NCBI RefSeq assembly: GCF_039543385.1 | Contig: NZ_BAABJQ010000004.1 | Coordinates: forward strand, 372,001-436,000 | DNA: 64,000 nucleotides | Direction of reading: 5' to 3' | Source: Rugosimonospora acidiphila | GTDB taxonomy: Bacteria > Actinomycetota > Actinomycetes > Mycobacteriales > Micromonosporaceae | Shown: piece by piece, positions 30,828 to 39,642 of the stretch | Layout of the letters: each line of letters starts with the position of its first letter | Position numbering within the stretch: the first letter of the stretch is position 1 | The notes under the pieces: model-generated | The model's database searches: none | Told to the model about the DNA's origin: nothing | The model's input: the letters and a program-made list of their open reading frames with translations, nothing else | Made by a program: the position numbers and the translations under genes

Positions 30828-33800
30828 TCACGAACCCGCGGTGCGGACCAGGGTACGGATCTGCCGCAGCAACACCGACAGGGCGGCCAGGTCGGCGTTG
30901 GCCTCCTGGAACTCCACCATCGCGTTGCGCGCCCGGCCGATCGCCGCCGAGTTGGCGTGCTCCCACGCGGTGACCCGCTCCGCGGCCGGCTGGTCGCGGT
31001 CGGTCGAGGCGAGCACCTCCGAGGTCAGCGCGGCCAGGGCGCCGTACAGGTCGTACCGCAGCGCCATCCGGGCCAGCGTCTGCCAGCGGTCGTCGCGCGG
31101 CAGCAGCGAGATCTTGGACAGCAGCGCGTCGACCTGGAACCGGTCGGACAGTTCGTAGTACACCGACGCGACCTCGATCAGATCCCGTCCGGTGCCGTCG
31201 GCCGCCGAGACGATGTCCATCAGACCGAACCCGTAGATGACCCGGGCGGCCCGCTCGGCCAGCGCCGGCGGGATGCCCATGCCGGTGAGCCGGTCGACCC
31301 TGGCCTGCAACGACGCCCGCTCCTGGCCGCAGAACAGCCGGCCGAGCTCGGGCAGCAGGCGCTGCACGCCGGGGCGCAGCCGCTCGACCTCCTCGGTGAC
31401 GTTCAGGGGCGATCGCCGGTTGGTGACCAACCAGCGCACGCCGCGGTCGATGAGCCGGCGCAGCTCCAGGTGCAGGGTCGTCTGCGCCTCGGTGGGCACC
31501 CGGTTGTCCAGTTCCTCGACGGCCCGCCACAGGTCCGGCAGCCCGAACACGTCCCGGACCACGGAGAAGGCGCGGATCACGTCGGCCGGCGAGGCGCCGG
31601 TCTCCTCCACCACCCGGTACACGAACGTGATGCCGCCCCGGTTGACCGTCTGGTTCACCAGCTGCGTGGTCACGATCTCGCGGCGCAGCGCGTGGCCGGG
31701 CATCAACTCCTCGTACCGCTCGCGCAGCGGCGTCGGGAAGTAGTCCACCAGCGTCTCGTGGGTCCAGTCCTCGTCCGGCAGCGGCGAGGAGTTGACCTCG
31801 TCCTCCAGCCCGATCTTGACGTAGGAGAGCAGGACCGCGAACTCCGGCGAGGTCAGCCCGTTTCCGGCGGCGAACCGTGCGGCCAGTTCGTCGTCGGTGG
31901 GCATGGCCTCCAGCGCCCGGTCCAGCCGTCCGTCCCGCTCCAGTTCACTGATCAACCGGCGGTGCACCGGCAGCAGCGAGTGGGCCTGGGCACGCGCGTT
32001 GCCCAGCGCGGTGGCCTGGTCGTAGTTGTCCCGCAGGACCAGCTCGCCGACCTCGTCGGTCGTCTCCACCAGCAGCGCGTCGCGCTCCGGACCCGCCAGC
32101 GCCGCGTCGGCCAGCAGGATCTTGATGTTCACCTCGTGGTCCGAGGTGTCCACACCGGCGGAGTTGTCGATCGAGTCGGTGCAGATCCGGCCGCCCGCGG
32201 TGGCGTACTCGACCCGGCCGCGCTGGGTCAGGCCGAGGTTGCCGCCCTCACCCACCACCTTGGCGCGCACCTGGGCACCGTTGACCCGGATCGCGTCGTT
32301 GGCCTTGTCGCCGACCTCCGCGTGGGACTCGCTGGACGCCTTCACATAGGTGCCGATGCCGCCGTTCCACAGCAGGTCCACCGGGGCCAGCAGGATCGCC
32401 TTCATCAGGTCGTTCGGCGCCATCGCGGTCACCGACTCGTTCAGGTCCAGCGCGCGGCGGATCTGTTCGGAGATCGGGATGGACTTCGCGGTACGCGGCC
32501 AGACCCCGCCGCCCGCGGAGATCAGGGACTGGTCGTAGTCGGCCCACGAGGAGCGCGGCAGGTCGAACATCCGGCGGCGCTCCGCGAAGGAGGTGGCGGC
32601 GTCCGGATCCGGGTCCAGGAAGATGTGCCGGTGGTCGAACGCGGCCACCAGCCGGATGTGCTCCGACAGCAGCATCCCGTTGCCGAACACGTCGCCGGAC
32701 ATGTCACCCACGCCGACGACCGTGAAGTCCTGGCCCTGGGTGTCCACGCCGCGCTCGCGGAAGTGCCGCTTGACCGACTCCCACGCGCCCTTGGCGGTGA
32801 TGCCCATCTTCTTGTGGTCGTACCCGGCCGAGCCGCCCGAGGCGAACGCGTCACCGAGCCAGAACCCGTACGCCAGCGAGATCTCGTTGGCCGTGTCGGA
32901 GAACGTGGCGGTGCCCTTGTCGGCCGCGACCACCAGGTACGGGTCGTCGCCGTCGTGACGCACCACGTCGCGCGGCCGCACGATCACGCCGCCGACCAGG
33001 TTGTCGGTGACGTCGAGCAGGGCGCTGATGAACATCTTGTAGCAGGAGACGCCCTCGGCGAGATACCCGTCCCGGTCCGCCGGCGCCTGCTTGAGCACGA
33101 AGCCGCCCTTGGCACCCACCGGCACGATCACGGCGTTCTTGACCATCTGCGCCTTGACCAGGCCGAGGATCTCGGTGCGGAAGTCGTCGCGCCGGTCGGA
33201 CCAGCGCAGGCCGCCACGCGCCACCGGGCCGAAGCGCAGGTGCACGCCCTCGAACCGGGGCGAGTAGACCCAGATCTCGTACCGGGGCCGGGGCGCCGGC
33301 AGGTCCGGGATCGCCCGCGGCTCCAACTTGAACGCCACGTAGGACTTCGGCCGCCCGTCGGCGCCCCGCTGGAAGAAGCTGGTACGCAGGGTGGCCTGGA
33401 TCAGCGTCAGGTACGAGCGCAGGATCCGGTCCTGGTCCAGGCTCGCCACCCCGTCCAACTGCCGCCCGATGGCGGTGACCAGCTCCTTGGACTGCAGCGA
33501 CCGGTCCTCGTCCGACAGCTTCAGGGACGGCGAGAACCTGGTCTCGAACAGCGCGACCAGCAACGCGGCGATGCCCGGGTTGCTGATCAGCGTGTTCTCC
33601 ATCGACCCCTGCGAGTACACCGCGCCGGCCTGCCGCAGGTACTTCGCGTAGGCCCGCAGGATCACCACCTGCCGCCAGGTGAGCCCGGCCCGCACCACCA
33701 ACTCGTTGAAGCCGTCGATCTCGGCCTCGCCACGCCAGGTGGAGGAGAAGGCGTTCTCCATGTGCGCCCGGATCTCAGGCAGGTCGCGGGCCTGCGGGGG

Positions 33801-35942
33801 CAGCAACAGCCCGAAGTCGTACAGGTAGATCGTGGCGTCGGCGCGGGTGATCTCGTACGGCCGCTCGTCGGAGACGCGCACGCCCAGCGAGTGCAGCACC
33901 GGCAGCACCGTCGACAGCATCATCGGCTCGCCGTACCGGAAGACCTTGAAGTGGACGTTGCTGTCGTCCTTGCGCTTGCGGAAGATGTGGGTGGCCAGCT
34001 CGCCCGGCTCGTCCAGCAGCTCCAGCTTCGCGATGTCCTGCACGGCCTCGTACGGGTTGTGCTCGTCCTTGTACGCGTCGGGGAAGGCCGGGGCGTAGCG
34101 GGGGAACAGGTCGCGGCTCTGCTCCTCGCCGAGCTTGAGCTCCAGGATCAACCGGAAGTCGTCGTCCCAGTTCCGGGTCGCCTCGACCAGCTGCTCCTGG
34201 ATGGCGGCGGCGTCGATGTCGACGGGGGGCGCGCTCGGGTCGGTGCGCACGATGAAGTGGATCCGGGCCAGCACCGACTCGCCCACCCGGGTCGCGTAGT
34301 CGATCCCCACGCCGTTCAGCTCCCGCTGGAGGATCGTCTGGATGCGCAGCCGGTTCTCCGTGGTGAACCGGTCCCTGGGCATGAACACCAGGCAGGAGAT
34401 GAACCGGCCGTACGCGTCCTGACGCAGGAACAGCCGCAGCGCCCGCCGGCCGGCCAGCCGCAGTACCCCCATGACCGTGTCATAGAGCTCTTCGGTGCGG
34501 ATCTGGAACAGCTCGTCGCGCGGGTAGTCCTCCAGGATCGCCAGCAGATCCTTGCCGGAGTGGCTGCGCTCGGACAGGCCGGAGCGCTCCAGCGCCGCCT
34601 CCACCTTGCGCCGCACCACCGGCAGGTCGCGGACCGAGCCGAGGTACGCGGACGACGAGAACAGGCCGAGGAACCGCCGCTCGCCCACCACGTTGCCGTC
34701 GGAGTCAAACGTCTTGATGCCGATGTAGTCCAGGTACGACGAACGGTGCACGGTGGACCGGGAGTTGGCCTTCGTGATCACGAGAAGCCGCTTCTCCAGG
34801 ATCTTCGCCCGCGCCTCCGGCGCCATGCTGGACAGCATGCGTGGAGCGGTCTCGTCCTGCCGCAGGATGCCCAGCCCGGTGCCGAGCACCGCCTGCAGCC
34901 GCATCCCGTTCAGGGTCGGGGCCTCGCCCCCGGCCGCGCCGGCACCCTCCTGGCCCGAGCCGCCGGCCAGCCGGTACTCCCGGTACCCCAGGAACGTGAA
35001 GTGCTCGTCGACCAGCCAGCGCATCAGCTCGATCGAGTCGGCGATGTCCCGCTCCGGCACCGGCAACGACCGGTCGGCCAGCTCGTCGGCGATGGCCAGG
35101 GCCCGGGAGCGCATCCGCGGCCAGTCCTCGACCGCCTCGCGCACGTCGGTCAGCACCCGCTGCACGTCCCGGCGCAGCTCGTCGCGGGCGGCGTCACCGC
35201 GCACCCGATCGATGGACAGCCGCATCCAGCTCTCCACCACGTCGCCGGAGATCGCGTCGTCGGCCTCGACGTCGGCGCACACCTCGATCAGGCGACCCAG
35301 CGGCTCGCGGCGCACCACGACCAGCGGGTGTACCAGGAGGTGTACCGACAGGCCGCGGGTGGTCAGCGCGGAGGTGACGGTGTCGACGAGGAAGGGCATG
35401 TCGTCGGTGACGATCTCCAGGATGGTCAGCTCCTGGTCGGGGCTGTCGCCCACCCTCAGCTTCAGCTCCCCGGGCACCCGCTGCTCGGCCAGCTCCCGGT
35501 GCGCCCGCGCGCCCGAGAGCATCTCGGCGGGCGTCAGCCCCACCAGCTCCTCGTCGGGGGCGAACCGCCAGTACCGGCGCACCAGCCGGGCGCTGTCCAG
35601 ATCATCGCCGGCCAGCGCGACCGCCTCGGTCACCAACCGCTCGGCGTCCGGAATGGGCTGGTCCAGCTCGGTGTCCTCGGTCTCCTCGCCGTCGCCGGTC
35701 CGGCCGGTCTCCTCGATGTCCTCTACCGCGTCGGGATCGTCGAGCACGCGTGAGCCGGGAGCCGCACCGCCCCGGTCTGCCCGATATTTGATCGTTTGCC
35801 CCGTCGATCCGGTACCGGCCGACCGGCCGGTCCCCTCGCCTGTGCCGCCCTGGCCGGTCGGATCCTCGCTGGTGGTCGACTCCTCGGTATCGTCACCGGT
35901 GCTCTGATCGGCCGCGTCGACACTGGTCGCCGCACGGTCCAT
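30828..35942 (-). CDS. NAD-specific glutamate dehydrogenase, large (about 180 kDa) class
   Basis: 1,704 residues from the ATG at 35942 (GGGGAG 8 nt upstream). This class catabolises glutamate to 2-oxoglutarate with NAD and is regulated through large N- and C-terminal domains. The acidic, disordered N-terminal 75 residues are unusual. ACT-like regulatory segments follow (DMPFLVDTVTSALTTRGLSV). The catalytic centre has KAQMVKNAVIVPVGAKGGFV with the reactive Lys, DPYLVVAADKGTATFSDTAN, and the Rossmann part (GVGDMSGDVFGNGMLLSEHI, KVVGEGGNLGLTQRGRVEYA). It is the longest gene in the window and a single transcription unit with a terminator. The divergent neighbour is the PBP gene. Confidence 0.96.
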   Translation of the reverse strand: MDRAATSVDAADQSTGDDTEESTTSEDPTGQGGTGEGTGRSAGTGSTGQTIKYRADRGGAAPGSRVLDDPDAVEDIEETGRTGDGEETEDTELDQPIPDAERLVTEAVALAGDDLDSARLVRRYWRFAPDEELVGLTPAEMLSGARAHRELAEQRVPGELKLRVGDSPDQELTILEIVTDDMPFLVDTVTSALTTRGLSVHLLVHPLVVVRREPLGRLIEVCADVEADDAISGDVVESWMRLSIDRVRGDAARDELRRDVQRVLTDVREAVEDWPRMRSRALAIADELADRSLPVPERDIADSIELMRWLVDEHFTFLGYREYRLAGGSGQEGAGAAGGEAPTLNGMRLQAVLGTGLGILRQDETAPRMLSSMAPEARAKILEKRLLVITKANSRSTVHRSSYLDYIGIKTFDSDGNVVGERRFLGLFSSSAYLGSVRDLPVVRRKVEAALERSGLSERSHSGKDLLAILEDYPRDELFQIRTEELYDTVMGVLRLAGRRALRLFLRQDAYGRFISCLVFMPRDRFTTENRLRIQTILQRELNGVGIDYATRVGESVLARIHFIVRTDPSAPPVDIDAAAIQEQLVEATRNWDDDFRLILELKLGEEQSRDLFPRYAPAFPDAYKDEHNPYEAVQDIAKLELLDEPGELATHIFRKRKDDSNVHFKVFRYGEPMMLSTVLPVLHSLGVRVSDERPYEITRADATIYLYDFGLLLPPQARDLPEIRAHMENAFSSTWRGEAEIDGFNELVVRAGLTWRQVVILRAYAKYLRQAGAVYSQGSMENTLISNPGIAALLVALFETRFSPSLKLSDEDRSLQSKELVTAIGRQLDGVASLDQDRILRSYLTLIQATLRTSFFQRGADGRPKSYVAFKLEPRAIPDLPAPRPRYEIWVYSPRFEGVHLRFGPVARGGLRWSDRRDDFRTEILGLVKAQMVKNAVIVPVGAKGGFVLKQAPADRDGYLAEGVSCYKMFISALLDVTDNLVGGVIVRPRDVVRHDGDDPYLVVAADKGTATFSDTANEISLAYGFWLGDAFASGGSAGYDHKKMGITAKGAWESVKRHFRERGVDTQGQDFTVVGVGDMSGDVFGNGMLLSEHIRLVAAFDHRHIFLDPDPDAATSFAERRRMFDLPRSSWADYDQSLISAGGGVWPRTAKSIPISEQIRRALDLNESVTAMAPNDLMKAILLAPVDLLWNGGIGTYVKASSESHAEVGDKANDAIRVNGAQVRAKVVGEGGNLGLTQRGRVEYATAGGRICTDSIDNSAGVDTSDHEVNIKILLADAALAGPERDALLVETTDEVGELVLRDNYDQATALGNARAQAHSLLPVHRRLISELERDGRLDRALEAMPTDDELAARFAAGNGLTSPEFAVLLSYVKIGLEDEVNSSPLPDEDWTHETLVDYFPTPLRERYEELMPGHALRREIVTTQLVNQTVNRGGITFVYRVVEETGASPADVIRAFSVVRDVFGLPDLWRAVEELDNRVPTEAQTTLHLELRRLIDRGVRWLVTNRRSPLNVTEEVERLRPGVQRLLPELGRLFCGQERASLQARVDRLTGMGIPPALAERAARVIYGFGLMDIVSAADGTGRDLIEVASVYYELSDRFQVDALLSKISLLPRDDRWQTLARMALRYDLYGALAALTSEVLASTDRDQPAAERVTAWEHANSAAIGRARNAMVEFQEANADLAALSVLLRQIRTLVRTAGS

Positions 35943-35959
35943 GGGTGCCACTCCCCTCG

Positions 35960-35975
35960 CCCACAACGCTGTGGG
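35960..35975. promoter_or_regulatory. Small dyad upstream of the glutamate dehydrogenase gene
   Basis: CCCACA-ACGC-TGTGGG, a 6-bp inverted repeat, lies 17 nt upstream of the ATG. It could be an operator or an mRNA hairpin in front of the ribosome-binding site. The rest of the 211-nt divergent gap to 36153 shows no gene. Confidence 0.3.
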
Positions 35976-36153
35976 AACACGTCTCGACCCCAGCCTATGA
36001 CTTTCGGCGGCTGGGACCCATTCGCCTGGTCACGGGGGTGGGGGCGGGCCCGGCGATTGTGACGTCTCAGACAAGATTGCCCACCCAGGCCCCCGGCGGC
36101 CGGGGCAGCGGGCGTTGTAGCTGTGGGACACAATCGCTGCCGGAGGTGCCTCA

Positions 36154-38100
36154 ATGCGTCCACGCGTCCGCGCGACCGCCCTGCTCGTCGCCGCCGTCCT
36201 GACCGGCGGTGGCCTGGCCGCCTGCTCCAGCGGGCCCGGCCCGGCCTCGGCGATCTCGGACTTCATGACCGGGTGGCGGACCGGCCAGTTCGCCGGCTCG
36301 CTCCACCTGATCGGGCCGTCCGGCGACGCGCTGACCGGCCAGGCGGTGGCCACCCAGATCAAGACCCTCTCCGGCGACCTGGCCGCCGCCAAGCCCACGC
36401 TCAAGGCGGGCACGGCGACGGTGGACAAGGACGACGCGAGGGTTCCGATCGACGTGGCGTGGCCGGTCGAGAGCGGAGTCACCTGGAGCTACCAGACCAC
36501 CCTGCGGCTGCGGCGCAACGACGGTAAGTGGGATCCGATCTTCGAGCCTTCCGTGGTCGCCGCGCAGCTGACCGAGGGCGACAAGCTGACGGTCAAGACC
36601 GCCGCGGCGACCCGGGGCTCCATCCTCGACGGCGGCGGCCAGCCGCTGGTGACCGCGCAGCCGGTGGTGAATGTCGGTGTCCAGCCCAGCCTGATCACCG
36701 ACCAGACCTCCTTGATCAACTCTCTGAACGCCGCCTTCAGGTCGGCCAACGTCGATGTCGACCTCGCCGACCTGCCCAACCAGATCAAGGACGCCCAGCC
36801 CACCGCGTTCGTGCCGGTCGTCACGCTGCGCCAGACGGTCTACAACCAGATCCGGTCACAGATCCACGACCTGAACGGGACGGTGTTCACCACCAGCACC
36901 CTGGACCTCGGCCCCACCAGCACCTTCGCCCGCGCGCTGCTCGGCTCGGTGGGCGACGTGACCAAGGAGCGGATGGACAAGAGCCCGGGCAAGTACCAGA
37001 TCGGCGACCAGGTCGGCTTCGGCGGTCTGGAAGAGGCCTACGACGACCAGCTGCGCGGCAAGAGCGGCGTGTCCGTGATCGCCGTGCCGGCGAAGTCGTC
37101 GAACGACTCGGGCGACGACTCGAGCGGCGACTCAACCGGCGACCAGGACGGCAAGACCCTGTTCACCAGCGACCCGGTGGCCGGCAAGTCGATCAAGACG
37201 ACGCTGGACCAGCGGACCGAGAAGGCCGCCGAGACGGCGTTGACTATGACCCAGCAGCCATCCGCGCTGGTGGCCATCCGGATCTCGGACGGGTCGATCC
37301 TGGCGGTCGCCAACGGTCCCGGCGCGCAGGGCCAGGACCTGGCGCTGGACGCCCAGGTCCCGCCCGGCTCGATGTTCAAGACCGTCACCGCCACCAACCT
37401 GCTCGAGGCAGGCAAGATCGACGTCAACACCGCCGTCAACTGCCCGCAGACCCTCACGGTGGACGGGTACACCATCCACAACTCCGAATTCGAGCAACTG
37501 GGCACCGTGCCGCTGCACGTGGACTTCGCCAAGTCCTGCAACACCGCGTTCGCGTCGCTGGCCCCCAAGCTCGGCCCGACCGGGCTCGCCGACACCGCCA
37601 AGCGGCTGGGCGTCGGCATCCCGTGGGACCTGGGCATCGACGCGTACACCGGCAGCGTCTCGGCCAACGGCGACGCGGCCGAGCAGGCGGCCGCCGCGTT
37701 CGGGCAGGGCAAGACGACGGTGTCCCCGGTCATCATGGCGGCCATGGCGGCGGCGGTGCAGCGCGGGCAGTGGAAGCAGCCGCACCTGATCCTCGATCCG
37801 GCTCCGGCCCACCCCGCGCCCGATCAGGCGCCGCTGAAGTCCTCGACGGTCTCCGCGCTCAAGCAGATGATGCGCGAGGTGGTCACCGACGGCACGGCGG
37901 TCAAGGACAAGAACGTGCCGGGCGACCCGATCTACGGCAAGACCGGCACCGCCGAGCACGACAACAAGCCGTCCCCCACCCACTCCTGGTTCATGGGATA
38001 CCGGGGCGACATCGCGTTCGCCGTGTTCGTCGAGGACGGCGGCATGAGCACCGACGCCGCCGTGCCGATCGCCGGGAAGTTCTTCACGGCGCTGGGCTAA
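36154..38100 (+). CDS. Class B penicillin-binding lipoprotein (transpeptidase)
   Basis: 648 residues. The signal peptide ends in the lipobox LAAC (Cys24). An NTF2/MecA-type N-terminal domain (about 30-140) is followed by the PBP dimerisation domain (beginning RGSILDGGGQPL at about 154) and the transpeptidase domain with the three catalytic motifs: SMFK (Ser406, Lys409), SCN (461-463) and KTG (596-598). It cross-links peptidoglycan outside the membrane. The layout is that of PBP2a-like lipoproteins of actinobacteria such as mycobacterial PbpA/PBP-lipo types. A Ser/Asp-rich insertion (about 314-333) precedes the transpeptidase domain. GGAGG lies 7 nt before the ATG. The next gene starts 9 nt after the stop. 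Confidence 0.93.
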   Translation: MRPRVRATALLVAAVLTGGGLAACSSGPGPASAISDFMTGWRTGQFAGSLHLIGPSGDALTGQAVATQIKTLSGDLAAAKPTLKAGTATVDKDDARVPIDVAWPVESGVTWSYQTTLRLRRNDGKWDPIFEPSVVAAQLTEGDKLTVKTAAATRGSILDGGGQPLVTAQPVVNVGVQPSLITDQTSLINSLNAAFRSANVDVDLADLPNQIKDAQPTAFVPVVTLRQTVYNQIRSQIHDLNGTVFTTSTLDLGPTSTFARALLGSVGDVTKERMDKSPGKYQIGDQVGFGGLEEAYDDQLRGKSGVSVIAVPAKSSNDSGDDSSGDSTGDQDGKTLFTSDPVAGKSIKTTLDQRTEKAAETALTMTQQPSALVAIRISDGSILAVANGPGAQGQDLALDAQVPPGSMFKTVTATNLLEAGKIDVNTAVNCPQTLTVDGYTIHNSEFEQLGTVPLHVDFAKSCNTAFASLAPKLGPTGLADTAKRLGVGIPWDLGIDAYTGSVSANGDAAEQAAAAFGQGKTTVSPVIMAAMAAAVQRGQWKQPHLILDPAPAHPAPDQAPLKSSTVSALKQMMREVVTDGTAVKDKNVPGDPIYGKTGTAEHDNKPSPTHSWFMGYRGDIAFAVFVEDGGMSTDAAVPIAGKFFTALG

Positions 38101-38103
38101 CGT
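38098..38103 (+). promoter_or_regulatory. -10 box TAACGT overlapping the PBP stop codon
   Basis: The TAA stop of the PBP gene forms the first half of TAACGT, which ends 6 nt before the GTG at 38110. Confidence 0.45.
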
Positions 38104-38109
38104 GCAGGG

Positions 38110-38565
38110 GTGGACGCGTTCGCCGACTTCATCGAGGAGGCTGGCCGTGGGCAGTTCCGCGCGCCGGCCGGCGAGGGCTGGACCGCGGAGCGCATCGTCG
38201 CCTACGTGGCCAGCAACAACGAGCAGCTGATCGCGACCACCGAGGCGCTGCTGGCCGGGCGCGAGACCAGCTACGACAACCGGGGGGCGCTCGGCGACCG
38301 GGCGCTGGACGCCTACGCGGCGTCCTACAACGGCCTGCGCGGGCTGGTCGACCGGTTGGCCATCACGGTGGCGGTACTGCGCGACCTGACCGCCCAGCTC
38401 GGCGCGGTCGGCGACACCCCGGTCCCATCCCGGGTGCAGGACGGCGACCAGGTGGTCCTAGACGCCCCGACGCCATGGCTCAAGGTTCTCGAGACGAACG
38501 CGGACCGGCACACCCGGGAACGCCTCGACCAGCTGCGCGCGCTGCGCGAGGACCCCAAGGGTTAG
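38110..38565 (+). CDS. DinB/maleylpyruvate-isomerase-like four-helix protein
   Basis: 151 residues, all helical in character. The opening MDAFADFIEEAGRGQFRAPA followed by WTAERIVAYVASNNEQLI resembles the first helix pair of DinB/MDMPI (mycothiol-dependent) proteins. The His normally found at the end of the first metal-binding helix reads Tyr here, so metal binding is uncertain; a His remains near the C-terminus (NADRHTRERLDQLRAL). No specific function can be assigned. It is probably expressed both from the PBP transcript and from its own leaderless start, and ends 3 nt from a convergent stop. Confidence 0.7.
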   Translation: MDAFADFIEEAGRGQFRAPAGEGWTAERIVAYVASNNEQLIATTEALLAGRETSYDNRGALGDRALDAYAASYNGLRGLVDRLAITVAVLRDLTAQLGAVGDTPVPSRVQDGDQVVLDAPTPWLKVLETNADRHTRERLDQLRALREDPKG

Positions 38566-38568
38566 GGC

Positions 38569-39633
38569 CTACGCCGTCTCCGCGGTCGTGCGCGGCACCG
38601 ATATCGGCTCGGCACGCTGCGCCGGCATCACGATCGGCACCGGCCGGCTGTCCTCCCCGGGCCGCAGCAGCGGCGCGAGCCCGGTGACCAGCGAGGCGAC
38701 CAGTTCCCGGGCGTACGTGCCGTCCGGGTCGTAGTCCGGGTCGAACACGGTCAGCTCCATGCCCAGGCAGTCCGGGGTGTCCACCAGGCCGGAGATGAGC
38801 AGCTCCAGCTCCGCGTAGGCGATGCCGCCATCGTCCGGGGCGTCGACCGCCGGCATCACGGCCGGGTCCAGCACGTCCACGTCCACATGCAGCCAGTACC
38901 CGATGCACCCGGCCAGCTGCTCGCGCGCCCACTGGGCGGTGCGGCCGGCGCCGTCGCCGCGCAGCTGCGGCACCGACCGGTGCGCCACGCCGGCCGCGCG
39001 CAGGTCCAGCCGGTACTCGTCCTGGGACCGGATGCCCAGCAGCACCACGTTCTCGTCGCGCAGATAGGGCCGCAGCCCGTCGATGTCGGTCAGGTCCGGC
39101 TGTCCCCGCCCGGTGGCCAGTGCGACGTCCTCGCCGGCCGCCGCGCCCACGTAGGAAGCGTTGCCCGGGTGCCGGAAGTCCGAGTGGCCGTCCACGTAGA
39201 CCAGCCCGTACGGCAGCCCGTCCCGGTCGGACATCCGCCGCAACGTCAGCGCCGCGCCGAGCATGATCGAACAGTCCCCGCCCAGGATCAGCGGAAATTC
39301 CCCACGATCGACGATCACCTCGATCCGCCGGGACAGCCGGCGCGAATACCAGGCGACGGCCTCGGCCTGACTGACCCCGTCGCCGGGCCGCCAGTCGCCG
39401 GGGTCGTATCGCGGCGGCGTCAGGCAGCCGGCGTCCCGGGCGCCGAGCCGGGCCAGCAGCTCCTGGTCGCGCAGGGCACCCGGTGCCTTGGCGCAGCCCG
39501 GTACCGAACTCACCGTCGGCGGCCGCAGCCCCAGGTTGCTCGGCGCGTCCAGGACCGCGATGCGCCGCACCCCGGCCGCCGACGACACCACGGGACGCGG
39601 TGCCGCGGCCGGACGGCCGGGGTCGAGGGGCAT
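38569..39633 (-). CDS. Arginase/agmatinase superfamily protein with altered metal ligand
   Basis: 354 residues. The ureohydrolase fold is clear: LILGGDCS (about 116-122), VDGHSDF (Asp148, His150, Asp152) and HVDVDVLDPAVMPAVD. The superfamily hydrolyses guanidino compounds with two manganese ions. The first ligand, normally His in GGDHS, is Cys121 here; this variant occurs in a subgroup of bacterial arginase-like proteins as I recall it, and the substrate is unknown. AGGAGG lies 5 nt before the ATG. It begins 9 nt after the stop of the thioredoxin-fold gene, so the two form an operon. Confidence 0.88.
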   Translation of the reverse strand: MPLDPGRPAAAPRPVVSSAAGVRRIAVLDAPSNLGLRPPTVSSVPGCAKAPGALRDQELLARLGARDAGCLTPPRYDPGDWRPGDGVSQAEAVAWYSRRLSRRIEVIVDRGEFPLILGGDCSIMLGAALTLRRMSDRDGLPYGLVYVDGHSDFRHPGNASYVGAAAGEDVALATGRGQPDLTDIDGLRPYLRDENVVLLGIRSQDEYRLDLRAAGVAHRSVPQLRGDGAGRTAQWAREQLAGCIGYWLHVDVDVLDPAVMPAVDAPDDGGIAYAELELLISGLVDTPDCLGMELTVFDPDYDPDGTYARELVASLVTGLAPLLRPGEDSRPVPIVMPAQRAEPISVPRTTAETA

Positions 39634-39642
39634 TGCCGCCTC

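Noticed and set aside
30729..35753. A 1,674-codon open frame on the plus strand antisense to the glutamate dehydrogenase
   Set aside because: Its translation is low-complexity (Arg/Gly/Val/His/Gln), it has no recognisable domain, and a long antisense frame is expected opposite a gene with very high GC at third positions.
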